This document shows, in pieces, positions 24,298 to 32,562 of a stretch of 64,000 nucleotides of DNA. The stretch covers positions 1 through 64,000 of the forward strand of contig DATANV010000030.1 of the NCBI GenBank assembly GCA_036266075.1, in the 5' to 3' direction. The translations under genes were made by a program, and so were the position numbers. The number at the start of each line of letters is the position of its first letter. The first letter of the stretch is position 1. Source of the DNA: VRUE01 sp036266075 (GTDB lineage Bacteria; Actinomycetota; Thermoleophilia; Solirubrobacterales; 70-9). The notes beneath the pieces are model-generated. The model ran no database searches and was not told where the DNA came from. It worked only from the letters and a program-made list of their open reading frames with translations.

Positions 24298-24828
24298 CTA
24301 ATCGGTCCCTCGGCTGGGCATCTGGATCCGCGCCATCGCCTTGACCATGAAGTAGAAGAAGGTGCCGGAGACGGCGAGCAGGCCGAGGGTGGCGACGATT
24401 CGCCCGGCGCTCGAGGCTTGCAGGGTTAGGCCGAGGAAAGCGCTGAGAATCACCAGGACGAGCAGCAGCTGGAAACCGAGCACCGCCCAGTAGCGGGCGC
24501 GCCACATCCCCCGGGCCATGACCCCCATCAGCAGGGCGGGAGCGAGGACCTGCAGGAAGCGGGGCTCGTCGCCTTCGACCTGCAGGCCGACCAGGTAGCC
24601 CCCGAGGATCGAGACGCAGACCAGCGCAGCGATCACGGCCCCGATCGTCACCGCCAGCGGCCGCTCGCCCTCGGCCAGCGGCTCGAGCCGTTCACGCACT
24701 TCCTGGTTGCGCTGCTCAGCGCGGGCGTAGCCGCGCTCCATTCGCTCGCGCGGGGTGGCCGCCGGGGATCGTTGCCCGGCACTCGGCGAGGCGCCGCGGC
24801 GCTTGCGCTTCTGCGGCGCCTCAGCCAC
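24298..24828 (-). CDS. Small polytopic membrane protein of unknown function
   Basis: The product is 176 aa from a GTG overlapping the end of thiE by 8 bases. A basic N-terminus (APQKRKRRGASPSAG) and a charged helix (RERMERGYARAEQRNQEV) precede four hydrophobic segments: AVTIGAVIAALVCVSILGGYL, LQVLAPALLMGVMAR, YWAVLGFQLLLVLVILSAF and IVATLGLLAVSGTFFYFM. There is no recognised family. Coupling to thiE suggests co-transcription only, not a thiamine role. Confidence 0.8.
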   Translation of the reverse strand: MAEAPQKRKRRGASPSAGQRSPAATPRERMERGYARAEQRNQEVRERLEPLAEGERPLAVTIGAVIAALVCVSILGGYLVGLQVEGDEPRFLQVLAPALLMGVMARGMWRARYWAVLGFQLLLVLVILSAFLGLTLQASSAGRIVATLGLLAVSGTFFYFMVKAMARIQMPSRGTD

Positions 24829-25507
24829 CGGGCGCGGCCTCGCCGACGGGTGCCAGCGCCGCTCGCAGCGCTTCGGTTGCGGCGCTGGGGTCGGCAGCGT
24901 CGCGGATCGCCCGCACGGCGCCGAGCCGCCGTGCCCCTGCGGCGACCACCTGGCGCGCGTTCGATGGGTCGATGCCGCCGATCGCGAAGAAGGGGTGGCG
25001 GGCGTTGCCGGCAGCGTGCTCGACCAGGCCGAGTCCCACTCCTGGGCGTCCCGCTTTCGTTGGCGTCTCCCAGATCGGCCCGACGCTGACGTAGTCAACC
25101 GGCCGAGCAGCCGAGGCGGCGAGCTGTTCCTCCGAATGGGTCGAGAGGCCGACGATCGCCTCCGGCCCGAGGATCTCGCGCGCCTCCGCCGCCGCGACGT
25201 CGTCCTGGCCGACGTGCACCCCGTCGGCGTCGCAGGCCTGCGCCAGGTAGGGGTCGTCATTGACGATGAAGAGGGCGCTAAAGGTGTCGCAGAGGCGGCG
25301 GAAGACCTGCGCCGAGCGTTCGATTCGCTCGCGGTCCAGCTGCTTCTCGCGCAGCTGGACGATGTCGACGCCGCCGCTGAGGGCGGCGCGGAGCAGCGAC
25401 TCGGGGTCCTCGCCGTGCGGCAACGCCTCGCAGACGAAGTAAAGGCGCGCGGTGCGCAGCCGCTCGCGGCGCAGCGGTCCCTCGGCCTCCGGTGGTGCCA
25501 GGCTCAT
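24821..25507 (-). CDS. thiE: Thiamine phosphate synthase
   Basis: The product is 228 aa. It joins hydroxymethylpyrimidine diphosphate and carboxythiazole phosphate. TIM-barrel motifs are DIVQLREKQLD, LFIVNDDPYLA, DGVHVGQDD, VGLSTHSEEQL, YVSVGPIWETPTKAG and FAIGGIDPSN. The ATG at 25505-25507 begins MSLAPPEAEG. It is divergent from the TPP riboswitch-thiO-thiSG unit; no riboswitch is visible on its own side. Confidence 0.94.
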   Translation of the reverse strand: MSLAPPEAEGPLRRERLRTARLYFVCEALPHGEDPESLLRAALSGGVDIVQLREKQLDRERIERSAQVFRRLCDTFSALFIVNDDPYLAQACDADGVHVGQDDVAAAEAREILGPEAIVGLSTHSEEQLAASAARPVDYVSVGPIWETPTKAGRPGVGLGLVEHAAGNARHPFFAIGGIDPSNARQVVAAGARRLGAVRAIRDAADPSAATEALRAALAPVGEAAPGG

Positions 25508-25555
25508 ACCCCGATTATGGCTTGCGGGGCTCGCCGGAGAGGTAGCATCGGTGTC

Positions 25556-25651
25556 GAACGGGAGCCGCTGGCGCCGCTTAGGCGCCGAGGCTGAGAGGGC
25601 GGCATCGAGGCCGCCGACCGTCTGACCTGATCCGGGTAATGCCGGCGGAGG
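25556..25651 (+). ncRNA. TPP riboswitch (THI element)
   Basis: The plus strand carries the conserved aptamer parts in order: ACGGGAGCC, a GGCGCC/GGCGCC stem-loop, GGCTGAGAG, a GGCGGC/GCCGCC arm, then CTGACCTGATCCGGGTAATG followed by CCGGCGGAGGCA. These match the thiamine pyrophosphate aptamer (GCTGAGA, CCTGATC, TAATGCC). The 3' conserved GGAGG (25647-25651) is also the ribosome-binding site of thiO, so ligand binding can directly block translation. A TAGCAT at 25543-25548 may be the promoter -10. Confidence 0.95.
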
Positions 25652-25656
25652 CAAAG

Positions 25657-26817
25657 TTGAACGAGCGGCGCAGTTTCGACGTGGTGGTGGTTGGCGGCGG
25701 CGTGATCGGACGCGCGTGTGCATGGCGGCTCGCGCAGCGCAGCGCCCGCGTGGCTGTTCTCGACGAATCGGCCGGTCGTCTTGGCGCGACCCGCGTCGCC
25801 GCCGGGATGCTGGCGCCGGTCGGCGAGTTGGCCTTCGGCGAGCCCGAGTTGCTGAAGATGACCCTAGCTGCGGCAGAGCTGTACCCGGGATTCGTCGCCG
25901 AGCTTGAGGCGGCGAGCGGCCGGGAGACCGGCTACGTCGAGTGCGGCGCCCTCCACATCGCACTCGACCGCGACGAGGCGGCCGACCTGCGCCGGGTGCA
26001 CGAGCTGCAGCGCTCGCTGGGGCTCGCGGCCGAATGGTTGCCCCTGCGCCGCTGTCGCGAGCTGGAGCCGGGGCTGACGCCGTCGTTCAACGGCGGCGTC
26101 CACGCGCCAGGCGAGGCGGCGGTCGATCCGCGCGCGCTCGCCGCGGCGCTTGCCCGCGCCGGCCGGGTCGCCGGAGTCGAGGTTCACGCCGAAGCGCTAG
26201 TCGAGGAGGCTCTGTGGGAGGGGGAACGGATCGTCGGCGTTCGCACCAGCCTTGAAAAGGAGCTGCGTGCGCCGACCGTCGTGCTCGCCGCCGGCGCCTG
26301 GTCCGGACAGGCGCCCTGGCTGCCCGAGCACGCCCGCCCGCCGGTGCGGCCCGTCAAGGGACAGATCATCGAGCTGCGGTCCCGCAGTGGCGCCGCGCCC
26401 TGCAGGCGGATCCTTGCCTCCGAGCGGGTCTACCTGGTGCCCCGCTCCGACGGGCGGCTGATCGTCGGCGCGACCGTCGAGGAGCAGGGCTTCGATACCG
26501 CGCCCACCGCGGGCGGTGTCCACGAGCTGTTGCGCGAGGCGTACCGCCTGCTGCCCGAGGTCGCCGAGATGGAGCTGGTGGAGGCCGCAGCCGGGTTGCG
26601 GCCCGGCACGCCGGACAACCTGCCGCGCGTCGGCCCTGCCCCTGTCGACGGCCTGATCTGGGCCACCGGCCACTACCGCAACGGCATCCTCCTGGCGCCC
26701 CTAGCCGCCACCGCTGTCGCCGACCTGATCACGGCACCCACCGATCCGCTGAGTTCGCCTTTGTTCGCGCCATGCGCGAACAAAGGCGAACTCAGCCCTG
26801 GCGAGGTCTCCCGATGA
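25657..26817 (+). CDS. thiO: Glycine oxidase (thiamine pathway FAD enzyme)
   Basis: The product is 386 aa. ThiO oxidises glycine to the imine used to build the thiazole. The N-terminal dinucleotide fold is VVVVGGGVIGRACAWRLAQR; the C-terminal GLRPGTPDNLPRVGP and ATGHYRNGILLAP are typical of DAO-family enzymes. The TTG at 25657 is the preferred start: GGAGG inside the riboswitch lies 5 nt upstream, whereas the in-frame ATG at 25639 is part of the aptamer. The last 25 or so residues are encoded by a near-perfect palindrome. The stop overlaps the thiSG ATG (ATGA). Confidence 0.92.
   Translation: MNERRSFDVVVVGGGVIGRACAWRLAQRSARVAVLDESAGRLGATRVAAGMLAPVGELAFGEPELLKMTLAAAELYPGFVAELEAASGRETGYVECGALHIALDRDEAADLRRVHELQRSLGLAAEWLPLRRCRELEPGLTPSFNGGVHAPGEAAVDPRALAAALARAGRVAGVEVHAEALVEEALWEGERIVGVRTSLEKELRAPTVVLAAGAWSGQAPWLPEHARPPVRPVKGQIIELRSRSGAAPCRRILASERVYLVPRSDGRLIVGATVEEQGFDTAPTAGGVHELLREAYRLLPEVAEMELVEAAAGLRPGTPDNLPRVGPAPVDGLIWATGHYRNGILLAPLAATAVADLITAPTDPLSSPLFAPCANKGELSPGEVSR
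26748..26796. repeat. Perfect 23-bp palindrome with a 3-nt loop in the thiO tail
   Basis: Bases 26748-26770 are the exact reverse complement of 26774-26796, separated only by CAT. It encodes part of the thiO C-terminus (LSSPLFAPCANKGELS) and ends 17 bp before the thiSG start codon. The RNA form would be an extremely stable hairpin able to slow ribosomes, attenuate transcription or protect mRNA ends. Confidence 0.95.
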
Positions 26818-27791
26818 GGATTGTGCTGAACGGGGGGCCATGTGAGCTGGCGGAGGGGGCGACGCTGGCGGACGCCGTGCGCGAGAGCGGCGCTGACGTC
26901 GGGGGGCGCGGCGTTGCCGTCGCCCTCGACGGGGAGGTTGTGCCGCGCGCCGAGTGGGGCTCGACGCGGCTTGCTGAGGGCGGCAGCGTCGAGGTCCTGG
27001 CGGCGATTCAGGGTGGCGCCGAGGCTGGCTGGGAGCTGGGCGGACGCCCCTGGTCCTCGCGGCTGATCGCCGGCACCGGCGGCTTCCGCTCGCTGGAGCA
27101 GATGGAGGCGGCGCTTGTCGCTGCCGGTACCGAGATCGTCACCGTTGCTCTGCGCCGCGTCGACCCCGGCGCCGAGGGCTCGGTGCTCGACGTGATCGAC
27201 CGCCTCGGCCTTTTCGCCCTGCCCAACACGGCCGGGTGCTTCACGGCTCACGACGCGATCCGCACCGCTCAGCTCGCCCGCGAGGCGTTCGCGACCGATT
27301 GGATCAAGCTCGAGGTGATCGGCGACGACCGCACGCTCTACCCCGACGCAGTCGAGCTGCTCACTGCCGCCGAGACCCTGGTCGGCGAAGGCTTCACGGT
27401 CCTCCCCTACACCAATGACGACCCGATCCTCGCCCGCCGCCTCGAGGAGGCTGGCTGCGCCGCCGTGATGCCGCTCGGCTCGCCGATCGGCTCCGGTGCA
27501 GGCATCCGCAACCCCTACAACGTCCAGATCATCGCCGAGCGAGCCGAGGTCCCGGTGATCCTCGATGCCGGCATCGGCACCGCCTCCGACGCGGCACTCG
27601 CCCTCGAGCTGGGCTGCGACGCGGTGCTCGCCGCCAGCTCGATCTTCGGTGCCGAAGACCCGGCGGCGATGGCCGGCGCCCTGCGTGCCGCCGTCGAGGC
27701 CGGCCATGCCGCCCGCGGCGCCGGCCGCATCCCACGCCGTACCCATGCCAGGGCCTCGACGGCGGAGGCGGGTCTCCCGGAGCTTTCCTGA
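26814..27791 (+). CDS. thiSG: ThiS-ThiG fusion (sulfur carrier plus thiazole synthase)
   Basis: The product is 325 aa. The first 67 residues are ThiS-like (MRIVLNGGPCELAEGATLAD, VEVLAAIQGG), ending in the Gly-Gly normally at the free C-terminus. Without a stop the frame continues AEAGWELGGRPWSS and into ThiG: SRLIAGTGGFRSLEQM, VTVALRR, LPNTAGCFTAHDAIRTA, WIKLEVIGDDRTLYPD, VLPYTNDDP, AAVMPLGSPIGSG and VILDAGIGTASDAA. ThiG makes the thiazole phosphate. The ATG overlaps the thiO stop. The fusion raises the question of how the carrier glycine is thiocarboxylated. Confidence 0.92.
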   Translation: MRIVLNGGPCELAEGATLADAVRESGADVGGRGVAVALDGEVVPRAEWGSTRLAEGGSVEVLAAIQGGAEAGWELGGRPWSSRLIAGTGGFRSLEQMEAALVAAGTEIVTVALRRVDPGAEGSVLDVIDRLGLFALPNTAGCFTAHDAIRTAQLAREAFATDWIKLEVIGDDRTLYPDAVELLTAAETLVGEGFTVLPYTNDDPILARRLEEAGCAAVMPLGSPIGSGAGIRNPYNVQIIAERAEVPVILDAGIGTASDAALALELGCDAVLAASSIFGAEDPAAMAGALRAAVEAGHAARGAGRIPRRTHARASTAEAGLPELS

Positions 27792-27843
27792 CCGCCCGCC
27801 TCGCGGCCGACCCCTAGGAATCCATCTACCATTGGGGCCGCAC

Positions 27844-27917
27844 GCCCCTGTAGCTCAGTTGGTTAGAGCGGCGGCCTTTTAAGCCGCGCGGCGCGGGTTC
27901 GAATCCCGCCGGGGGCA
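27844..27917 (+). tRNA. tRNA-Lys (anticodon TTT)
   Basis: A complete 74-nt cloverleaf: acceptor GCCCCTG with CGGGGGC, D-arm AGCTCAGTTGGTTAGAGC, anticodon loop CTTTTAA (anticodon TTT), T-arm GCGGGTTCGAATCCCGC, and discriminator A. CCA is not encoded. Confidence 0.97.
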
Positions 27918-27954
27918 TTTGATGCCCCGGGTGCAGTGCTTCTCACCCTGTCGT

Positions 27955-28581
27955 CTAGCCGCGGCGGAAGGGGTCGATGTAGACGTCGTCAACCTGCCAC
28001 TGGCCGCTTGAGTCGAGTGGGGTGAAGCGGATCTCGATCGCGCTTGGAATCAGCGTCCCGACTAGGGTCGAAAGGGTAAGCACGGTGGAGACTGACTGGG
28101 TTGGAGCCCAGGCGGAGCCGGCCCGGAGCGTGCCGGCCGTCCTCGTGCGGACCAGGCCGAGCAGCTTGTAGACGGCCTCCACGCGCAGCTGTGAGGACGG
28201 ATCGCCGCCGTTGCGGGTGACCAACCGGAATGAGGGAGTGTCGATTGCCATGCAGACTGGTGGGCTGACGGCCGAGCTGCCGGCGGGGAGAGATAGCGAC
28301 TTGGAGTCACCGGCATCGTTGAGGTAGTAGCTCTCGTTGCCTTCGACGACCGCAGCGCCGCGGCTCAGTTGCCAGCCGGAGCCGCCGGCCTCGAAGCCGC
28401 CGTCGGGGGCAAGTACGTAGTTGTGCTGGTCTCCCCAGGGGCTGAACACCGTCTCGGCGCCTGAGTACGAGCATGCCTGCGCGGAGCCGGCGAAGACAGC
28501 CAGTGCCAGCAGTGCGGTGGTCAGCAAGGCGGCGAGTCCGATGCGACTCGAGCTGAAGACCGGGCGGAACATGGACACCAT
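27955..28581 (-). CDS. Secreted protein of unknown function
   Basis: The product is about 208 aa from ATG 28579-28581, chosen because AAGGGGG lies 8-10 nt upstream. A signal peptide follows (RIGLAALLTTALLALAVFAG, cleavage near SAQA-CSYSG). The mature part has a DGGFEAGGSGWQLSRGAAV segment like carbohydrate-binding or lectin-like beta-sandwiches, and ends QWQVDDVYIDPFRRG. I recall similar secreted proteins in Solirubrobacter-type genomes without function. It is divergent from the HD-GYP gene. Confidence 0.8.
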   Translation of the reverse strand: MVSMFRPVFSSSRIGLAALLTTALLALAVFAGSAQACSYSGAETVFSPWGDQHNYVLAPDGGFEAGGSGWQLSRGAAVVEGNESYYLNDAGDSKSLSLPAGSSAVSPPVCMAIDTPSFRLVTRNGGDPSSQLRVEAVYKLLGLVRTRTAGTLRAGSAWAPTQSVSTVLTLSTLVGTLIPSAIEIRFTPLDSSGQWQVDDVYIDPFRRG

Positions 28582-28897
28582 TTGGGCAACCCCCTTGTCG
28601 CAGGCCAAAAAGCCTGGTTGTTAAACCAAGCTGGCAGTCGAGCCGTCTCGGGCCGAAGCTCGAGATCTCCAACTTTGCGTCCCCGCCTCGCGACAGGTTT
28701 GCCCTTATTCAGCTGACTTATGTGTGCAGCCCGCTGATGATCGAGCTCGGATCCCGCCGACTTGAGCAATTTCATACAAACGGCTACCGAATTATTTGTC
28801 CTCATGCCTCGGTGTTGCGGATTCGCCTTGCGAAGTTCATCCCTTTGCATCACCCGTCGATGAAACATGCGCGGTTGGCGAACGCCGGCCGCGTCGC
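28582..28897. other. 316-bp divergent intergenic region
   Basis: No gene is seen. The stretch has AT-rich patches (for example around 28705-28725 and 28790-28800), unlike the surrounding coding DNA, and lies between two divergent starts, so it should carry both promoters. No clear hexamer pair or operator stands out. Confidence 0.5.
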
Positions 28898-30214
28898 ATG
28901 GCATTCGTCTCGCAAATAGAAGACGCCGAGCACTTCTTCGCCCGCGGCCGTGCGCGGGTACAGCTACGCGCGCGGGGGGTCGAACGGCTGGTCGAGGCGG
29001 CGCTCGCCTTCGGATTCGTCGTTGTGGCGGTGGCGATGGCCTTGTTGCTGCCGTCTTCCCGCGCCCTCGACGTGCCTACCTTGGCAATCCTGATCGCCGC
29101 GTACGTCGTCTGCAGCAGGGCGAAATTCGACATCGCCGACGGCCATACGGTCCCGACCGAGCTGGTCTTGGTGCCGATGCTCTTCCTCCTGCCGACCCCG
29201 GCGGTGCCGTTGGCCGTCGCCGGCGCCGATCTGCTGGGACGGGGATACGACTATGCCAGCGGCCACACCAGCGTCCACCGCGCCTTCCATGCCTTGGGAG
29301 ACTGCTGGCACGCCGTCGGCCCGGCGCTGCTCCTGGTCGCAGTCGGCGCTCAGGTCTTCTCCTGGGACGAGTGGCCGGTCTATCTGGTCGCCCTGCTGGC
29401 CCAGCTCGCCTTCGACTTCGTCCCGGCCGCGATCCGGGAGCGCTTCATCGACGGCGTCTCGGTGCGTACTCTCAGCGGGCTCGTCGCGCCGGTTTATGCG
29501 CTGGACGGGGCACTGGCTCCGATAGGGCTGTTGGTTGCTTTCGCGGCGACCCAGGTCGGGGCGGCGCTGGCGCTCCTGGTCCTCCCCCTGGCGACGGTGC
29601 TCGCCGTGCTTTCCCGCGAGCGCCAGGCGCGGGTTGACCAGGCGATCGAGTTGAGCAGCGCCTATCGCGGGACGGCGATGCTGCTGGGCGACGTGGTCGA
29701 GGCCGATGACGCCTATACCGGCAGCCACAGTCGTGGCGTGGTCGAGCTCTCGCTGGCGGTCTCCGACCAGCTCGGACTCGATCACCGGCAGCGGCGCAAT
29801 GTCGAGTTCGCGGCTTTGCTTCACGACGTCGGCAAGATCGCCGTGCCGAAGGAGATCATCAACAAGGCGGGGCCGCTCGATCCGGAGGAGTGGCAGGTGA
29901 TGTACCGGCATACGATCGAGGGGGAGGAGATGCTGAACCGGGTGGGTGGCGTGCTTTCCGAGGTCGGACGCATCGTCCGTTCGTCGCACGAGCACTACGA
30001 CGGCAGCGGCTACCCCGACGGCCTGGCCGGCGAGGAGATCCCGATCGAGGCTCGAATCGTCGCCTGCTGCGATGCCTTCAGCGCCATGACCACCACCCGC
30101 TCCTACCGCAAGGCGATGCCGGTCGAGGCGGCCCTGGCCGAGGTGCGGGCCTGTGCCGGTACTCAGTTCGATCCTAGGGTCGCCGAAAGCCTGGCTGTCG
30201 TCTCCAGCGCCTGA
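28898..30214 (+). CDS. Membrane-anchored HD-GYP domain protein
   Basis: The product is about 438 aa from ATG 28898; upstream in-frame starts would give a non-hydrophobic, atypical N-terminus. Residues 30-245 hold six or so membrane segments (AFGFVVVAVAMALLLPS, LVLVPMLFLLPTPAVPLAVAG, LVAFAATQVGAALALLVLPLA). The C-terminal HD-GYP domain has FAALLHDVGKIAVPKEI with the HD metal ligands and SSHEHYDGSGYPDGLAGEEI with the GYP motif, plus RSYRKAM. This suggests a cyclic-di-GMP phosphodiesterase or related sensor; no sensory domain is identified. Confidence 0.9.
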   Translation: MAFVSQIEDAEHFFARGRARVQLRARGVERLVEAALAFGFVVVAVAMALLLPSSRALDVPTLAILIAAYVVCSRAKFDIADGHTVPTELVLVPMLFLLPTPAVPLAVAGADLLGRGYDYASGHTSVHRAFHALGDCWHAVGPALLLVAVGAQVFSWDEWPVYLVALLAQLAFDFVPAAIRERFIDGVSVRTLSGLVAPVYALDGALAPIGLLVAFAATQVGAALALLVLPLATVLAVLSRERQARVDQAIELSSAYRGTAMLLGDVVEADDAYTGSHSRGVVELSLAVSDQLGLDHRQRRNVEFAALLHDVGKIAVPKEIINKAGPLDPEEWQVMYRHTIEGEEMLNRVGGVLSEVGRIVRSSHEHYDGSGYPDGLAGEEIPIEARIVACCDAFSAMTTTRSYRKAMPVEAALAEVRACAGTQFDPRVAESLAVVSSA

Positions 30215-30315
30215 TGGCGCGCAGTGTCATGCAGGAGTGCGATTCGCTTGGTTTCACGACGGCGAGCGGCACACCAACGTTGGGTGGGTTCAGGTTCGAC
30301 TGTGCGCCGCAGTGC

Positions 30316-31932
30316 TCAGTGGCGGAAGTGGCGGTGCTTGGTGAAGACCATCGCCACGCCGGCGGCGTCGCAAGCCTCGATCACCTCGGCGTCGCGTTTC
30401 GAGCCGCCGGGCTGGATCACCGCCGTGGCCCCGGCCTGGACGGCGAGCTCGGGACCGTCGGCGAAGGGGAAGAAGGCGTCGGAGGCCACCACCGAGCCGG
30501 ACAGCAGGCCGCCGGCCTCGTCGCCGTGTGCCTCGCGGCACTTCTCGACCGCGAGGCGGACGGAGTCGACGCGGCTCATCTGGCCGGCGCCGATCCCCAG
30601 CGTCATGCAGTCGCGGGCGAGGACGATCGCGTTGGAGCGGACGTGGCGGACCACGGTCCAGGCGAAGAGCATGTCGCGCCACTGCTCCTCGCCCGGCTCG
30701 GTTTTGGTCACCACCTCCATCAGCTCGCGCGGCTCGGGGTCGCCGTCACGGTCCTGGATTAGCAGGCCGCCGCGCACGCGCTTGACGTCACGCTCGGCGG
30801 GATCGGCCTGGCGCCGCTCCTCGTCGCAGAGAATGCGGATCGCCTCCTTCTGCTGCAGAACCTCTAGCGCGCCCTCCTCGAAGCCCGGTGCCAGCAGTAC
30901 CTCGACGAAGTTCCGGTGCAGTGCCTCGGCGAGCGCCACGTCGACCGGGCGGTTGATTGCGATGACGCTGCCGTAGGCGGACAGCGGGTCGCCGGACAGC
31001 GCCTTGCGGTAGGCGTCGAGCGCGTTCTCACCGACCGCCACCCCGCATGGGTTGTTGTGCTTGACGATCGTGCAGGCGGGGGGGTCGAAGTCTTCGTTCA
31101 GCCGCCGCGCCGAGTCGAGGTCGAGGACGTTGTTGAAGGAGAGCGCCCGGCCGTGGACCTTGGAGACGCCGGAGAGGATGTGGCTTCGCATCCCCACTTC
31201 GGAGTAGAGCGCTGCCCGTTGGTGCGGGTTCTCGCCGTAGGCGAGGTCCAGCTCCTTCTCGTAGGCGACCGTCAGGTGCTCGGGGAAGTCCTCGTACTCG
31301 GTCGAGAACCAGCGGCTGATCGCGGCGTCGTAGCGCGCCGTCTGGGTGAAGGCCTCGTTGGCGAGCCAGTGGCGAGTCGAGGCGGAGACCTCGCCACCCG
31401 ACTCCTCCAGCTCGGCGCAGACCGCGTCGTAGGACTCCGGCTTGACGATCACCGCGACGCCCTCGTGGTTCTTGGCGGCGGCGCGGATCATCGTCGGACC
31501 GCCGATGTCGATGTTCTCCACCGCGACCGCGGGGTCGATGCCCTCGAGGGCGACGGTCTGCTCGAAGGGGTAGAGGTTGACGCAGACCAGGTCGATCGGC
31601 TCGATCCCCTCGGCCCCGAGCACCGCCATGTGCTCGGCGTCCCCTCGTCGCGCCAGGAGCGCCGCGTGCAGCCGCGGGTGCAGCGTCTTCACCCGACCGC
31701 CGAGGATCTCCTCCTGGCCGGTGAACTCCGAGACGTCGGTGACCTCCAGCCCAGCCTCGCGCAGCGCGGTCGCGGTACCGCCGGTCGAGAGCAGCTCCAC
31801 CCCGAGCGCCGAAAGCGACTTGGCAAAGTCGGCGACCCCGGTCTTGTCGGATACCGAGATCAGCGCCCGGCGCACCCGGATGGCGCCATCGGCTACGGCC
31901 TCGTCACGGGTGTCGGCTGGTGCCTCACTCAT
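30316..31932 (-). CDS. purH: Bifunctional AICAR transformylase/IMP cyclohydrolase
   Basis: The product is 538 aa, normal length. It carries out the last two steps to IMP. The N-terminal cyclohydrolase shows RRALISVSDKTGVADFAK, STGGTATALREAG, GGRVKTLHPRLHA and VENIDIGGPTMIRAAAKNH. The transformylase shows YGENPHQRAALY, CTIVKHNNPCGVA with the catalytic Lys-His, and GSVVASDAFFPFADG. It overlaps purN by 8 bases. A non-coding gap of about 100 bp follows towards the HD-GYP gene. Confidence 0.97.
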   Translation of the reverse strand: MSEAPADTRDEAVADGAIRVRRALISVSDKTGVADFAKSLSALGVELLSTGGTATALREAGLEVTDVSEFTGQEEILGGRVKTLHPRLHAALLARRGDAEHMAVLGAEGIEPIDLVCVNLYPFEQTVALEGIDPAVAVENIDIGGPTMIRAAAKNHEGVAVIVKPESYDAVCAELEESGGEVSASTRHWLANEAFTQTARYDAAISRWFSTEYEDFPEHLTVAYEKELDLAYGENPHQRAALYSEVGMRSHILSGVSKVHGRALSFNNVLDLDSARRLNEDFDPPACTIVKHNNPCGVAVGENALDAYRKALSGDPLSAYGSVIAINRPVDVALAEALHRNFVEVLLAPGFEEGALEVLQQKEAIRILCDEERRQADPAERDVKRVRGGLLIQDRDGDPEPRELMEVVTKTEPGEEQWRDMLFAWTVVRHVRSNAIVLARDCMTLGIGAGQMSRVDSVRLAVEKCREAHGDEAGGLLSGSVVASDAFFPFADGPELAVQAGATAVIQPGGSKRDAEVIEACDAAGVAMVFTKHRHFRH

Positions 31933-32545
31933 CGGCGACGACCACCTGCTGGTCGCTTGCTTCGATCCTAACCCTGCCCGTCGCGATCATGCGGATCGCC
32001 TCCGGGTAGATCTCGTGCTCGACGGCATGGACCTCCCGCTCCAGCCGCTCGCGCTCGCGACCAGCTGGCACGGCCACCTCGCGCTGCAGGATCGATGGAC
32101 CCGTGTCGACGCCCTCGTCTACGAAGTGGACGGTGACGCCGGTCACCTCGACGCCGGCGGCGAGCGCTTGGCCGATTGCGTCGAGACCCGGGAAGGCGGG
32201 CAGCAGTGCCGGGTGGACGTTGACGATGCGGTTGCGGAAGCGGGCGACGAAGGCGGGGGAGAGGAGCTGCATGTAGCCGGCGAGGGCGACGAGGTCGGCG
32301 CCGAGCCCTTCGATCCAGTCCCCCATCGCCGCATCGCGCGCCTCGCGGTCGGCGAAGTCCTCGCGCGGGAAGACGGCGGTTTCGACCCCAGCGTCGCGCG
32401 CCCGCTCCAGCGCCCGCGCCGCCGGCTTGTCCGACCCGACGCCCACCACTTCGATTCCTTCCCGGCCGTGCAGCCGATCGAGGATCGCCTGCAGGTTCGT
32501 GCCGTTGCCCGAGGCCAGAACCGTCAGCTTGAACCTGTCGGTCAC
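31925..32545 (-). CDS. purN: Phosphoribosylglycinamide formyltransferase
   Basis: The product is 206 aa. It uses 10-formyl-THF in purine step 3. LASGNGTNLQAIL at the N-terminus, ALAGYMQLLSPAFV, RIVNVHPALLPAFPG (catalytic Asn-His), VTGVTVHFVDEGVDTGPSI (catalytic Asp) and the family's C-terminal HEIYPEAI are all present. First gene of purN-purH and divergent, with only 17 bp, from the nitronate monooxygenase gene. Confidence 0.97.
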   Translation of the reverse strand: MTDRFKLTVLASGNGTNLQAILDRLHGREGIEVVGVGSDKPAARALERARDAGVETAVFPREDFADREARDAAMGDWIEGLGADLVALAGYMQLLSPAFVARFRNRIVNVHPALLPAFPGLDAIGQALAAGVEVTGVTVHFVDEGVDTGPSILQREVAVPAGRERERLEREVHAVEHEIYPEAIRMIATGRVRIEASDQQVVVADE

Positions 32546-32562
32546 GCTGCCATTATCGTCGC

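Noticed and set aside
24191..24505. N-terminal extension of lpdA
   Set aside because: MAESFDVIVIGGG is the usual start of the FAD fold and the upstream part is not protein-like.
25639..25656. ATG at 25639 as the thiO start
   Set aside because: It lies within the conserved riboswitch TAATG segment and has no ribosome-binding site, while TTG 25657 has GGAGG at ideal spacing.
28796..28897. Upstream start for the HD-GYP protein
   Set aside because: The added 34 residues come from an AT-rich intergenic region, have no ribosome-binding site and do not look like a membrane-protein N-terminus.
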